Source: Sphingobium sp. CCH11-B1
GTDB lineage: Bacteria > Pseudomonadota > Alphaproteobacteria > Sphingomonadales > Sphingomonadaceae
Assembly (NCBI RefSeq): GCF_001556865.1
Contig: NZ_LSJY01000003.1
Location: forward strand, 1 to 64,000
DNA: 64,000 nt
Reading direction: 5' to 3'
In this document: in pieces, positions 1 to 8,591 of the stretch
Layout of the letters: every line of letters begins with the position of its first letter
Numbering within the stretch: the stretch's first letter is position 1
Notes under the pieces: generated by a model
The model's database searches: none
Told to the model about the DNA's origin: nothing
Seen by the model: the letters and a program-made list of their open reading frames with translations, nothing else
Program-made: the position numbers and the translations under genes

Positions 1-2
1 CA

Positions 3-623
3 ACCCTCCTTAAATCACAACCTCAAATCTGTGCCATTGGTGCTGACGGGGGACAGCGGGGGCATGTTACCAACGACCCGTTCTTCGAGATTGATGAAAT
101 GCAAACCGGCGAGCATGAACCGTGGCCAGATTCGGCACTCAAGCTGGGACTTGAGGCGGCGGACGATTATGCCCGGCTGACCGTGCACCTGCTCTACTAT
201 ACGGCCCAACGCATAGGGGACGTGGCGGCGATGCAGTGGCGCGATATTCATGGAGACACGATCCACGTCACGCAGCAAAAGACCGGCAAGCTGCTGGAGA
301 TACCGATACATGCCGAACTAGCGAAGGAACTGGCCAAGCATCCGCGTAGCCTCGCGACCATCATCCCAGGCAGGCCCGGCGAGGGAAAGACGAACAAGAT
401 GCGCCTCGCAATTCAGGCTGTCTGCTCGGCGCATGGGTTCAAGGTTGTGCCCCATGGCCTCCGCAAGAACGCGGTCAATGCCTTGCTGGAGGCGGAGTGC
501 AGCGTTGCGGAAACGGCGGCGATCAGCGGGCAGTCCCTCCAGATGGTCGAGTATTATGCGCGCAAGAGATCGCAAAAGAAGCTCGGCAAATCCGCCATGC
601 TGAAATGGGAGAGAACAGAGTGA
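3..623 (+). CDS. Tyrosine recombinase/phage integrase, C-terminal part, 5' end outside window
   Basis: This is the catalytic half of a tyrosine site-specific recombinase. The frame is open from the window edge with no stop, so the ATG at 99 is probably internal. Just before it the frame reads NDPFFEID, and after it TGEHEPWPD, which resembles the usual linker between the core-binding and catalytic domains. Numbering from the ATG at 99, the catalytic set is visible as R38 (AQRIGD), K61 (QQKTGK), H119 and R122 (HGLRK) and the tyrosine pair at 152-153 (EYYARK). The usual second His is replaced by Gln in SGQSLQMV, a variant I recall from prophage and island integrases. The protein ends 80 bases before a damaged hydrolase gene, consistent with the edge of an integrated element. 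No attachment site was recognised. Confidence 0.8.
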   Translation, partial: TLLKSQPQICAIGADGGQRGHVTNDPFFEIDEMQTGEHEPWPDSALKLGLEAADDYARLTVHLLYYTAQRIGDVAAMQWRDIHGDTIHVTQQKTGKLLEIPIHAELAKELAKHPRSLATIIPGRPGEGKTNKMRLAIQAVCSAHGFKVVPHGLRKNAVNALLEAECSVAETAAISGQSLQMVEYYARKRSQKKLGKSAMLKWERTE

Positions 624-716
624 GGTCATTCAAACCCTTTCAAACAGGCTCGCTTTTCGGCAGAAATTCGTTGCTATTTTTTACCAAACCGTAACCATGA
701 TCGATGGATTCGTTCG

Positions 717-1598
717 ATGTCCCTTCCGTGCCGATCGACCGGCGGGCCTGGCCGGCCGGCGGTCGGCTGGATTACTGGTCAGCGCCTGACGGCTGGCCGC
801 GGCGACATGATCGAAAAATATCTTGAGGTCATCCACCATTGGGCGAGCCGGGGCTGGGCAGTGACCAGCTTCGACTGGCGCGGGCAGGGCGGGTCGGGCC
901 GGCTGACCGATGATCCCCTGTGCGGGCATATCGACGATTTCGCCGTGTGGATTGGTGATCTCATGGCACTGGCGGCCGACTGGCGCGCGGAAGGGGAAGG
1001 GCCGCTTGTCATGCTGGGGCACAGCATGGGCGGTCACATGCTGCTGCGCGCTCTGGCGGAGGGGATGGCGTCGCCCGATGCCGCTGTCGCCGTCGCGCCG
1101 ATGCTGGGGGTGCACAGCGCGCGGCTGCCGCGCTGGCTGGCGGTCGCGATCGCCTGGACCATGGTGCGCCTTGGCCTTGGGAAGCGACAGGCCTGGACGC
1201 AGAAGGAAGGGACGGACCGGCTGAACCGCATCCGGCAAAAGCGGTTGACCCACGATCCCGATCGCTACGCCGACGAGATATGGTGGCGCGATCACAGCCG
1301 CGACATCGCCCTGGGATCGCCCAGCTGGACCTGGGTGCTGGAGGCGCTGCGTTCGACCCGCAGTCTTGTGGAAGGAGATGCGATCGCGCGGATCGCCACA
1401 CCGTTGCTGATCCTGGCCGCGCGGGAGGACAGGCTGGTGTCGACGCCCGCGATCCGGCGGGCGGCCGGGCGCATTGCGGGCGCACGGCTGCATGTCTATG
1501 GGCGGGAAGCAGCGCATGAGATCCTGCGCGAATCCGATCCGGTCCGGCTGGACGCGCTGGGCAGGATCGACGCTTTTCTGGACGAGACGGCGCGTTGA
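717..1598 (+). CDS. Alpha/beta hydrolase (serine aminopeptidase/lysophospholipase-like), 5' end disrupted
   Basis: The predicted protein of 293 aa has an alpha/beta-hydrolase core with a complete-looking triad: nucleophile S103 in GHSMGG, acid D238 in AREDRL and H267 in AAHEIL. The family normally begins with a conserved region of the type RRAxPAGxxxxYWxAPDGWP. That region is present here, but in another frame starting at ATG 704 (MDSFDVPSVPIDRR, later YWSAPDGWP), and it reaches a stop at 824-826. The triad-bearing frame only matches the family from GRGDMIEKY, near base 795. So about 20 codons seem deleted with a frame change around 790-806. The protein from 717 may be made with a foreign N-terminus, or the gene may be a recent pseudogene. 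It is coupled to the next gene by a TTGA overlap. Confidence 0.65.
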   Translation: MSLPCRSTGGPGRPAVGWITGQRLTAGRGDMIEKYLEVIHHWASRGWAVTSFDWRGQGGSGRLTDDPLCGHIDDFAVWIGDLMALAADWRAEGEGPLVMLGHSMGGHMLLRALAEGMASPDAAVAVAPMLGVHSARLPRWLAVAIAWTMVRLGLGKRQAWTQKEGTDRLNRIRQKRLTHDPDRYADEIWWRDHSRDIALGSPSWTWVLEALRSTRSLVEGDAIARIATPLLILAAREDRLVSTPAIRRAAGRIAGARLHVYGREAAHEILRESDPVRLDALGRIDAFLDETAR

Positions 1599-2716
1599 TT
1601 CAGACTGACATCGTGATCGTGGGCGGCGGCATCGCGGGCGCCAGCCTGGGCGCGGAACTGGCGGGCCATGCGGAAGTCGTCATCCTGGAGATGGAGGATC
1701 AGGCCGGCTATCACGCGACCGGCCGCTCCGTCGCCTTTTGGGAGGAAAGCTACGGCGGTCCGGCGGTGCAGCCGCTGACCACCGCGTCGGGACCGTGGCT
1801 TGCGAGGCCCGATCCGGATTTCCACGATCGCCCTTTCCTGTCGCCGCGCGGCACGCTGCATATTGGCCGGGCGGGGGACGAGGCGTTGCGGGACGCGCTG
1901 CTGTCCGACTTCGCCGGGAAGGTTGAACTGGCGCGGGTCGATCCGGCGTCGCTGGTGCCCGGATTGCGCCCGGAATGGACGCTGGGAGTGCTGGAGGCGA
2001 GCTGCCGCGACATTGACGTCGCCGCGCTGCATCAGGCCTATCTGCGGAAATTCCGTCGCCTGGGCGGGACGTTGCGACTCGACTGTCCAGTCCTTGCGGC
2101 AGAGCGGGTCGGGGATGGCTGGCGGGGCGAGACGCGCCAGGGCCCGTTATCCTGCCGGTTGCTGGTCAATGCGGCGGGCGCGTGGGCGGACGCGGTGGCG
2201 GGTGCGTGCGGCGTTGATCCCGTTGGCATTACGCCCCTGCGCCGGACGGTCGTGCAACTGCGCGTGCCGGATATGCCCTCGCCTGACCTGCCGCTCCTCA
2301 TGGACCTGGGATCGGGCTTCTACTTCAAGCCGGAAGGGCCGGGCCGCGTGTGGCTGACCCCCCATGACGAGGTGCCTTCGCCGCCCTGCGATGCCGCACC
2401 CGAGGAACTGGACGTCGCGCGGGCCATCGCCCGGTTCGAGGAGGCGGTCGATTGGCGCGTTGCGGCGGTGGAGCGCAAATGGGCGGGGCTGCGCAGTTTC
2501 GCGCCGGACCGCGCGCCTGTCTATGGCTTCGACGCGGACATGCCCGGCTTCTTCTGGTTCGCGGGACAGGGCGGGTTCGGCATTCAGACCGCGCCGGCCG
2601 CGGCGCTGCTGGGCGCGGCACTCATCCGGGGCGATGCCATGCCGGACACGCTGTGCGGCGTCGATCCCCAGCGCTACGCGCCAGCCCGCTTCCGCCGATC
2701 GCGCGTCAGTCCCTGA
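1595..2716 (+). CDS. FAD-dependent oxidoreductase of the D-amino-acid oxidase (DAO) family
   Basis: This 373 aa protein begins with a Rossmann dinucleotide fold (IVIVGGGIAGASLG, residues 6-19) followed by LEMEDQ, where the acidic residue contacts the FAD ribose. The C-terminal GFFWFAGQGGFGIQTAPA segment is the typical second FAD-contact region of glycine/D-amino-acid oxidase-like enzymes, which oxidise amines or amino acids and pass electrons to oxygen or quinone. The substrate cannot be told from sequence. It starts at TTG 1595, overlapping the stop of the hydrolase (TTGA), so translation is probably coupled. Its 3' end overlaps the convergent flippase gene by 11 bases. ATYHATGRS-type residues after the Rossmann fold support the DAO family rather than an aminotransferase or dehydrogenase. 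Confidence 0.8.
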   Translation: MIQTDIVIVGGGIAGASLGAELAGHAEVVILEMEDQAGYHATGRSVAFWEESYGGPAVQPLTTASGPWLARPDPDFHDRPFLSPRGTLHIGRAGDEALRDALLSDFAGKVELARVDPASLVPGLRPEWTLGVLEASCRDIDVAALHQAYLRKFRRLGGTLRLDCPVLAAERVGDGWRGETRQGPLSCRLLVNAAGAWADAVAGACGVDPVGITPLRRTVVQLRVPDMPSPDLPLLMDLGSGFYFKPEGPGRVWLTPHDEVPSPPCDAAPEELDVARAIARFEEAVDWRVAAVERKWAGLRSFAPDRAPVYGFDADMPGFFWFAGQGGFGIQTAPAAALLGAALIRGDAMPDTLCGVDPQRYAPARFRRSRVSP

Positions 2717-4010
2717 ACGCCCGGCGGCTGGCAAGGCCCATCATCGCAAAGCTGGCAAGCGAGGAGACGATGTTCGCCATCGCCGCGCCATTGGTGCCGT
2801 AAAGCGGCAGCAGGAGCGCCTGAAGCCCCAGCAAGAGGAGCGTTGCGACGAAGGTGATGCGCAACGACAGGCCGGCGCGATCCGTCGCCATCAGCAGCGG
2901 GCGGTAGCTGACCCCGATCAGCTCGATGCAGGCGGCCACCCCCAGCATCAGGAGCAGCGGATAGGCGGGCACGAATTCCGGCCCGGCGATCAGCCCCAGG
3001 AGCGGCCTGCCTATCGTCACGATAAGGCCGATGATGACGACGCCCGCCACGAGCGCCAGCCGGTTGGTACGGTGGAACAGGTCGCCCAGAGCTTCCTTAC
3101 CCTGATCGCTGGTGCGCGCCAGTTCCACGAAGATGCTGCGCGACAGCAGGCTGGATATCTTGGTCAGGGAATTGGCGAGCTGGTTGGCGAGCCGATAGAG
3201 GCCCGCGCCCGCCGGACCGACGAAGCCGCCGACGATCAGCACCGCGACCTGCTGGCCGACCGAGGTCAGGCTGGTCTGGAGGTTGGTGGCGGTGAGGAAG
3301 CCGATGATGCCGGGGTTCTCGCGCTTCGCGTCGAGCGCCCGGCCCGCGCCCCAGCGGCCGATCCGGTCCTGTCCGACCTTGATCGCCAGATACCAGTAGG
3401 CCGCGGCGCACAGCACTTCCGCCATGCCCCAGGCAATCAGATAGCCAGTGATATTGGGCATCAGCAGCCAGGCCGGGACCGCGCCGATCATGCGGCCTAC
3501 CGGGATCATGGTTTCAGCGAGCGCCGCCGAATCGAAGCGGTCGAACAATCGCAACACGCCTGTCGGGCTGGACCGGATGGTGACCAGCATCACCATGCAG
3601 AACAGCCAGACCTGCCAGCCCATGCCGGGACCGAGGCCCAGCAGATCGTCGAAGAAGAACAGGATGATCCCTGCGATCAGGCCGCCGGCCGCCGCCGAGG
3701 CGAGATCGACAAGCACGCAGAAGCGCAGCACGCGGTTGAGCGCGTCGCCGTCGCCCACCGACAAGTGCCGCTGGCCGTAGCGCACGACGATCTGCCAGCT
3801 GTCGAAGGACACCAGCGTCTTGATGACCGTGGCGGCGCTCAGCACCAGCGCGAAGCGGCCGAAATCGGCGACGCCGAGCGTCCGGGTGACGATGGCGAGA
3901 TAGACGAGGCTCAGCACCCCGCCCACGCCCTTGCCCCCCAGCAGCCAGCCGGTATTGGCCAGGATGCGCGCGAACCCATCGCCAGTCGCGCCCGTTCCTT
4001 GCTTGAACAT
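2706..4010 (-). CDS. Wzx-type oligosaccharide/lipid-linked glycan flippase (MOP superfamily)
   Basis: This integral membrane protein of 434 aa has about 12 hydrophobic segments spread along its length. The N-terminal region (LANTGWLLGGKGVGGVLSLV, then VTRTLGVADFGRFAL) is the typical first-helix pattern of polysaccharide-biosynthesis exporters of the MOP superfamily, which flip undecaprenyl-linked oligosaccharides across the inner membrane. The internal RLANQLANSLTKISS repeat-like helix also fits. It is divergent from the nucleotidyltransferase at 4132 across a 121-base gap and faces the cluster of CDP-alcohol transferase and glycosyltransferase, so it is the likely exporter for that pathway. 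No Wzy polymerase or initiating sugar-phosphate transferase is in the window. Confidence 0.8.
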   Translation of the reverse strand: MFKQGTGATGDGFARILANTGWLLGGKGVGGVLSLVYLAIVTRTLGVADFGRFALVLSAATVIKTLVSFDSWQIVVRYGQRHLSVGDGDALNRVLRFCVLVDLASAAAGGLIAGIILFFFDDLLGLGPGMGWQVWLFCMVMLVTIRSSPTGVLRLFDRFDSAALAETMIPVGRMIGAVPAWLLMPNITGYLIAWGMAEVLCAAAYWYLAIKVGQDRIGRWGAGRALDAKRENPGIIGFLTATNLQTSLTSVGQQVAVLIVGGFVGPAGAGLYRLANQLANSLTKISSLLSRSIFVELARTSDQGKEALGDLFHRTNRLALVAGVVIIGLIVTIGRPLLGLIAGPEFVPAYPLLLMLGVAACIELIGVSYRPLLMATDRAGLSLRITFVATLLLLGLQALLLPLYGTNGAAMANIVSSLASFAMMGLASRRAFRD

Positions 4011-4131
4011 GGTGATGACGGATGGCCTTTCCTGTGGCGGCCGGATGCCCGGCGTGACCCTCTCTAGCGATTGCGGGGGCCGACTTGAAGCCGCCTTTTT
4101 TTCGGCTCAATCCCGCGCTAAGGCCCGGGCC

Positions 4132-4902
4132 ATGAGCATCACCAAAGCCATTATCCTGTCGGCGGGACAGGGTTCGCGCCTGTTGCCGCTGACGCGCGAC
4201 GTGCCCAAATGCATGATCGATTTCAACGGCCGCAGCCTTGTGAGCTGGCAGGTCGCGGCGCTGGTGGCGAACGGCGTCACCGACATCGTCGTGGTCACCG
4301 GTTTCCGCACCGAACGGGTGGAGGACCATGCGCTGCAACTCTATCGCGACACCGGCGCGCGCATCCGCACCGTCTTCAACCCCTTCTTCCAGGTGGCCGA
4401 CAATCTTGGCACCTGCTGGATCGTGCGGGAGGAAATGGACCGGGACTTCATCATCCTGAACGGCGACACGATCGTTTCGGACGAGATCGTCGCGACGCTG
4501 ATCGCGGGCGCGCAGGACGCCATTACCGTGACCGTCGATGTGAAGCCCAATGGCGATTATGACGACGACGACATGAAGGTCAGCAGGGACGCCGACGGGC
4601 GGCTGCGCGCCATCGGCAAGCGGCTGCTGCCGCCCGACACCAATGCAGAATCGATCGGCATGCTGGCCTTCACCGGGGAAGGGCCGGCGATTTTCCGCAA
4701 CCAGATCGACCAGATGATGCGTACGCCCGAGGGCGTGGAGCGATGGTATCTGCGCGCCATCGACATCATCGCCAAAGGCAACCGGGTCGGGACGGCGTCG
4801 ATCGAGGGGCTGGAATGGCAGGAGGTCGATTTTCCGCAGGACGTCGACGCCGCCATGGCGCTGACCGCGAAATGGGTGGAAGAAGGCCGCTACGCCAAAT
4901 AG
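4132..4902 (+). CDS. Nucleotidyltransferase of the sugar-phosphate/LicC (phosphocholine cytidylyltransferase) type
   Basis: This 256 aa protein carries the nucleotidyltransferase signature near its N-terminus (AGQGSRLLP at 11-19, PKCMI with K26), then NGDTIV, which supplies the metal-binding Asp. The enzyme activates a phosphorylated sugar or alcohol with an NTP. The size and the ILNGDT/DNLGTCWI pattern resemble LicC and inositol-phosphate cytidylyltransferases. The start is the ATG at 4132, because the family begins right at SITKAIILSAG; upstream in-frame codons are not family-like. With a CDP-alcohol phosphotransferase close by on the opposite strand, I infer that it makes a CDP-activated alcohol for that enzyme. 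The substrate (inositol, choline, glycerol or another) is unknown. Confidence 0.78.
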   Translation: MSITKAIILSAGQGSRLLPLTRDVPKCMIDFNGRSLVSWQVAALVANGVTDIVVVTGFRTERVEDHALQLYRDTGARIRTVFNPFFQVADNLGTCWIVREEMDRDFIILNGDTIVSDEIVATLIAGAQDAITVTVDVKPNGDYDDDDMKVSRDADGRLRAIGKRLLPPDTNAESIGMLAFTGEGPAIFRNQIDQMMRTPEGVERWYLRAIDIIAKGNRVGTASIEGLEWQEVDFPQDVDAAMALTAKWVEEGRYAK

Positions 4903-4997
4903 GAAAATCCGGCCTTAACTTCGCATATTTCCCGCAGGAATTCGCGTTTTCTTTCCTATTCGCGACATAAACTTGCGCGCTGCCGCCCATAAGCGGG

Positions 4998-5033
4998 AGG
5001 ACCGCGGACGCCATCATAGCGGTGCGTGGTCCT
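4998..5033. terminator. Imperfect hairpin between convergent genes
   Basis: AGGACC at 4998-5003 pairs with GGTCCT at 5028-5033, and the arms continue inward imperfectly. It lies between the 3' ends of the nucleotidyltransferase and the HIT gene. There is no T-run, so a terminator role is only inferred from position. Confidence 0.3.
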
Positions 5034-5051
5034 GTGGGACAGCGCAGTCCT

Positions 5052-5489
5052 TCAGCAGGGCGGCTGTGCGAAGAAGGGCTTGAGCCATTCGCGCAGGCTG
5101 TCCACATCGCTGTCCAGCTTGACCGCCCGCGCAAGGTCGGGCTGACCCGGCCATCCTGCGTCGGCGACGGAAAGGCCGACCGCGCTTCGCTCACCCTCAT
5201 AACGGGGGATGACGTGGAAATGAACGTGCGGGTCGACCATCATCAGCATCAGATAATTGATCTTGGCATAATCGACCGCGCGGGAAAGGGCGCTTTCGAT
5301 GGCGGCACTCACCTCCTTCAGTTCGGCATGGGCTTCCGCAGGAAGCGCGCTGAAGGCGGTTGCGTCACTTCTGGCGGCAAGGACCAGCGATCCGAGCGTC
5401 GGCTGGGCCGGGCGCAGCAGCACCAGCCAATGATCGAACGTCGCCACCAGCGTCGCTGGATAGCCGAATTTCTCGATCGTGGCGTTCAT
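5052..5489 (-). CDS. HIT-family nucleotide hydrolase/transferase
   Basis: This 145 aa protein carries the histidine-triad motif HVHFHV (H88, H90, H92), the catalytic centre of HIT enzymes that hydrolyse or transfer nucleoside phosphoramidates and dinucleotides. The N-terminal half is divergent from HinT and closer to the diadenosine-hydrolase-like branch. Its start at 5489 overlaps the stop of the CDP-alcohol transferase by 4 bases (ATGA), so the two are translationally coupled. In context it could act on a nucleotide-linked intermediate or clear a nucleotide by-product of the pathway, but that is inference. A longer frame upstream of this ATG is only a shadow of the CDP-alcohol transferase gene. 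Confidence 0.78.
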   Translation of the reverse strand: MNATIEKFGYPATLVATFDHWLVLLRPAQPTLGSLVLAARSDATAFSALPAEAHAELKEVSAAIESALSRAVDYAKINYLMLMMVDPHVHFHVIPRYEGERSAVGLSVADAGWPGQPDLARAVKLDSDVDSLREWLKPFFAQPPC

Positions 5490-6574
5490 GCGGTCGCTCC
5501 TTCCGCTTCGTCCATCCAGCTGACGATGGGTCGGCCCGACCGCTGCGCCGCATAGGCCTGGGCCAGCCGCACGGCGTGGACGACAAGCGAAAAGATGGTC
5601 CACCAGGCAAGGACGACAAGGCCGATATCCGGCCGTCCGAACAGGAGCGCGACGAACAGGATCACCATATTGGGATTGCGCCGCGCGGTGATGAGGCGGA
5701 ACCAGCTGTCGAAGGGCCGCCAGACATGGATGTCCATGCCGAAGTCCTTGAGGAACATTCCTTCGATCAGGCGCTGGAGAATATAGCCCGCAATCACCGC
5801 CGCCATGATGAAGGTGAAGGTGCTGTCGGACAGTTGCAGGCCCCAATAGGCCAGCCCCGTCCCCCAGAAATACCACCAGAAGGGCGGGTGGACGAGATCG
5901 ACGCCATGGTCGATCACATTCCCCCATTTGGACGAGGTGATGGTGCAGCGGGCGAGCTTTCCGTCCACCGTGTCGAGCACCATGAAGATGAAGCCCGACA
6001 GGAAGCCGGTCCAGTACATGCCCTTGGCGAACAGGAAGGTCGCCAGCACGCACAATGTCACCCCGATCACCGACACCATGTTGGGCGTCATCCGCAACTG
6101 CGCGGCGATGCGTGTCAGGATCAGCGCCAGTTCGGGCCAGAGATATTTGGTGAGCAGGTCGGTGACGCCCTTGTAAGCGCCGAAATAGCTGCGCCGTTCG
6201 ATCTCCCGCCGGGTGCCGGGGGTCAGTTCGCGCACCATGGGCTGCTCCAGCTTGCGAAGCTGCCGGTTGTAGAGCTTGCGGCCGTCCGACAGGTCGACGA
6301 CATGCGGCGCGCTGAGCGGATCGCTGCCCTGCGCCACTTGGCCGACTACGGGTTCGCCGGCCCAGGCGAAGAGCGTGCCGGGCGTTTCCAGCGCTAGGCG
6401 CAGCAGCAGCGGGTCGAAGGCATAGGCCAGGTTGAAGACCAGTTCGTGCCCCGGCGCGGGCGTGCTGCCATTCTTCCCCGCGCTTTCTGCCATGCGCCGG
6501 TTGCGTTCGGCGTTGGACATGCCCCAGATCGGCGTATCATTCTCGCCAATCAGGCGCAGGGCTATGGTCGACAT
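5486..6574 (-). CDS. CDP-alcohol phosphatidyltransferase-family membrane enzyme with extra N-terminal domain
   Basis: This 362 aa protein has the full CDP-alcohol phosphotransferase motif: D201, D204-G205, A208-R209, G218, D222 and D226 (DTVDGKLAR then GNVIDHGVD). Such enzymes displace CMP from a CDP-alcohol or CDP-diacylglycerol with an alcohol acceptor inside the membrane. Several hydrophobic helices follow from about residue 150. The first 130 residues are soluble and not part of the standard fold; I cannot assign them. The transferase core (YFGAYKGVTDLLTK, TPNMVS) matches an unnamed subfamily I recall from Sphingomonadales and Rhizobiales. It sits 10 bases downstream of the glycosyltransferase and overlaps the HIT gene, forming an operon. 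The product could be a phosphodiester lipid or headgroup. Confidence 0.8.
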   Translation of the reverse strand: MSTIALRLIGENDTPIWGMSNAERNRRMAESAGKNGSTPAPGHELVFNLAYAFDPLLLRLALETPGTLFAWAGEPVVGQVAQGSDPLSAPHVVDLSDGRKLYNRQLRKLEQPMVRELTPGTRREIERRSYFGAYKGVTDLLTKYLWPELALILTRIAAQLRMTPNMVSVIGVTLCVLATFLFAKGMYWTGFLSGFIFMVLDTVDGKLARCTITSSKWGNVIDHGVDLVHPPFWWYFWGTGLAYWGLQLSDSTFTFIMAAVIAGYILQRLIEGMFLKDFGMDIHVWRPFDSWFRLITARRNPNMVILFVALLFGRPDIGLVVLAWWTIFSLVVHAVRLAQAYAAQRSGRPIVSWMDEAEGATA

Positions 6575-6584
6575 GGAAACGCTT

Positions 6585-7682
6585 TCAGGCCATCGCCGCC
6601 AAGTGGCTGCGGGTGGCGGAGAGAGTGGAATAGAGCATGGCGTGGGGCTTCAACTCCGCGCCCCAGGGCGGCGCGGCCATCCACTCGTCGAGGGCCTTGG
6701 CCAGCGCGTCGTCGGTCTTGTCCACCACCGCGCATCCGGGCAGCCCCTCCAGCAGATCGCGCGCGTTGGCGAAGCAGTCCGTGCTGATGACCGGCAGATT
6801 GGACGCCAGTGCCTCCACCACCACCGCGGGCAGGCCTTCATAGTCAGAGGACAGAACCAGCAAGTCAGCATCCGCCATGACGGCGGGGACATCGGGCGTG
6901 TAACCCATCAACTCCACCCGGTCCGCTATACCCAGCTCGGTGGCGAGCGCGGTCAGGGTCTCGCGATCTTTGCCCTCGCCCGCGATACGGAGCCGCGCGT
7001 TGGTCGACCGCATCGCTGCGAAGGCCCGCAACAGCCGGTCGAAACGCTTCTGCTCCACCAGCCGTCCTACGCCCAGGATCGTAATCGGCCGATCCGCCTT
7101 CTGGCGCGGAGGCGCCTCGCGCGTTTCGAACTGGCTGGTCAGATAGGCATTGTAGACCATGCCGAATTTCTCCGCCGCCAGCGGAAATTGGCTTTGCAGC
7201 AGGCGCGTTTCGGCCTCGCTCAGGGTCAGCACGCCTGCCGCCCGGCGGAATATATAGGTATAGACGCGCCGCCGTATCCAGGTGATGAACGGGTTGTCCC
7301 GTTCACGGATGATGGGATTGGTGGTCTTGATATAGTAGCGCTTGGCCGCGCGCGTGGTGAGAACGCCCAGCGCTGTGAACCAGCTGATATTGTTGCCCGT
7401 CGCCAGCACGATGTCGGGCTGTTCGCGCCGAAGCCATCGGCAATAGGACCCGAACATCATGAGCTGCGCAAAGGCCCGGCTCTTGGCGTCCATATCGCCG
7501 AAGGCCAGCCGATTGACGTCTTTCCGCAGCGTGGCGTCCAGGTCGAATTGCGAGCGTGCCGTGGTGCAGTACAACACATCGACTCGGTGCCCCTGTTCGG
7601 CAAATCCGTTTGCCAGGTGGCACAGCACGCGATTGGTACCCCCCTGGTTCAGTTCGTAGGTGACAAGAGCGATTCGAGCCAT
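6585..7682 (-). CDS. Glycosyltransferase family 4
   Basis: This 365 aa GT-B glycosyltransferase has an N-terminal acceptor-side domain with the glycine-rich loop ([11 protein letters not shown], residues 9-19) and a C-terminal nucleotide-sugar domain with [11 protein letters not shown] and the E-x7-E element around [14 protein letters not shown]. Family 4 enzymes are retaining and move a sugar from a nucleotide sugar to lipids or growing glycans at the cytosolic membrane face. It is the first gene of the minus-strand operon with the CDP-alcohol transferase and HIT genes. The sugar and acceptor cannot be predicted. The gap to sdhB (119 bases) should hold both divergent promoters. Confidence 0.85.
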   Translation of the reverse strand: MARIALVTYELNQGGTNRVLCHLANGFAEQGHRVDVLYCTTARSQFDLDATLRKDVNRLAFGDMDAKSRAFAQLMMFGSYCRWLRREQPDIVLATGNNISWFTALGVLTTRAAKRYYIKTTNPIIRERDNPFITWIRRRVYTYIFRRAAGVLTLSEAETRLLQSQFPLAAEKFGMVYNAYLTSQFETREAPPRQKADRPITILGVGRLVEQKRFDRLLRAFAAMRSTNARLRIAGEGKDRETLTALATELGIADRVELMGYTPDVPAVMADADLLVLSSDYEGLPAVVVEALASNLPVISTDCFANARDLLEGLPGCAVVDKTDDALAKALDEWMAAPPWGAELKPHAMLYSTLSATRSHLAAMA

Positions 7683-7801
7683 GTGCGCCCCCTATGATAA
7701 GGGCTTTTCTCATTCAAGCGGGCAAGCTTTGGGCGATCATGACAATTTGGCCTTTTGCTGAGCCTCGCAATTGGCTATCGCCCGCCGCGAAAGGAAGTGT
7801 C

Positions 7802-8590
7802 ATGGCCGAATTCGCGTTGCCGAAGAACAGCAAGATCTCAGGCAAAGGGGTGACTCACAAGGCACCGGAAGGCGCGACGAATGTCCGCAGCTTCAAGGTC
7901 TATCGCTACGATCCCGACTCGGGCGAGAATCCGCGCTACGACACGTTCGAGGTCGACCTCGACAATTGCGGCCCGATGGTTCTGGATGCGTTGCTGAAGA
8001 TCAAGAACGAATATGATCCGACGCTGACCTTCCGCCGGTCCTGCCGGGAGGGCATTTGCGGCTCCTGCTCGATGAACATGAATGGCAAGAACGGCCTGGC
8101 CTGCACCACCGCGATCGACGAATGCGGCGGCAAGCAGGTGCAGATCACCCCATTGCCGCACATGGACGTGATCAAGGATCTGGTGCCCGACTTCACGCAT
8201 TTTTATGCGCAATACAACTCGATCAAGCCGTGGCTGCAAACCGTCAGCCCCGCGCCCAGCGGCAAGGAACGGCTCCAGTCGCCGGCCGACCGCGAGAAGC
8301 TGGATGGCCTTTACGAGTGCATCCTGTGCGCTTGCTGCTCCACCAGCTGCCCAAGCTATTGGTGGAACAGCGACAAGTTCCTGGGACCGGCGATCCTGCT
8401 TCAGGCCTATCGCTGGCTGGCGGACAGCCGCGACGAATATACCGGCGAGCGGCTCGACGAGCTGGAGGATCCCTTCCGTCTCTATCGCTGCCACACCATC
8501 ATGAACTGCGCGAATGTGTGCCCCAAGGGTCTCAGCCCCGCCAAGGCGATCGCCGAGACCAAGAAGATGATGGTCGAGCGGCAGCTGTAA
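7802..8590 (+). CDS. sdhB: Succinate dehydrogenase iron-sulfur subunit
   Basis: SdhB passes electrons from the flavoprotein SdhA to quinone in complex II and the TCA cycle. The 262 aa protein shows the plant-type [2Fe-2S] ligands ([10 protein letters not shown]), the [4Fe-4S] group ([12 protein letters not shown]) and the [3Fe-4S] group ([15 protein letters not shown]) in the expected order. The start at ATG 7802 is preceded by a good ribosome site (AAAGGAAG). sdhC, sdhD and sdhA are not next to it: upstream is the divergent glycosyltransferase cluster. This suggests either a split complex II operon or an insertion between sdhA and sdhB. The thioesterase gene begins two bases after its stop. 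Confidence 0.96.
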   Translation: MAEFALPKNSKISGKGVTHKAPEGATNVRSFKVYRYDPDSGENPRYDTFEVDLDNCGPMVLDALLKIKNEYDPTLTFRRSCREGICGSCSMNMNGKNGLACTTAIDECGGKQVQITPLPHMDVIKDLVPDFTHFYAQYNSIKPWLQTVSPAPSGKERLQSPADREKLDGLYECILCACCSTSCPSYWWNSDKFLGPAILLQAYRWLADSRDEYTGERLDELEDPFRLYRCHTIMNCANVCPKGLSPAKAIAETKKMMVERQL

Positions 8591-8591
8591 G

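Noticed and set aside
3931..4131. N-terminal extension of the nucleotidyltransferase from an ATG at 3931
   Set aside because: It would overlap the divergent flippase start, and the family N-terminus is at 4132.
5490..6053. Extension of the HIT frame upstream of 5489
   Set aside because: It is a shadow of the CDP-alcohol transferase gene; HIT similarity begins after the 5489 ATG.
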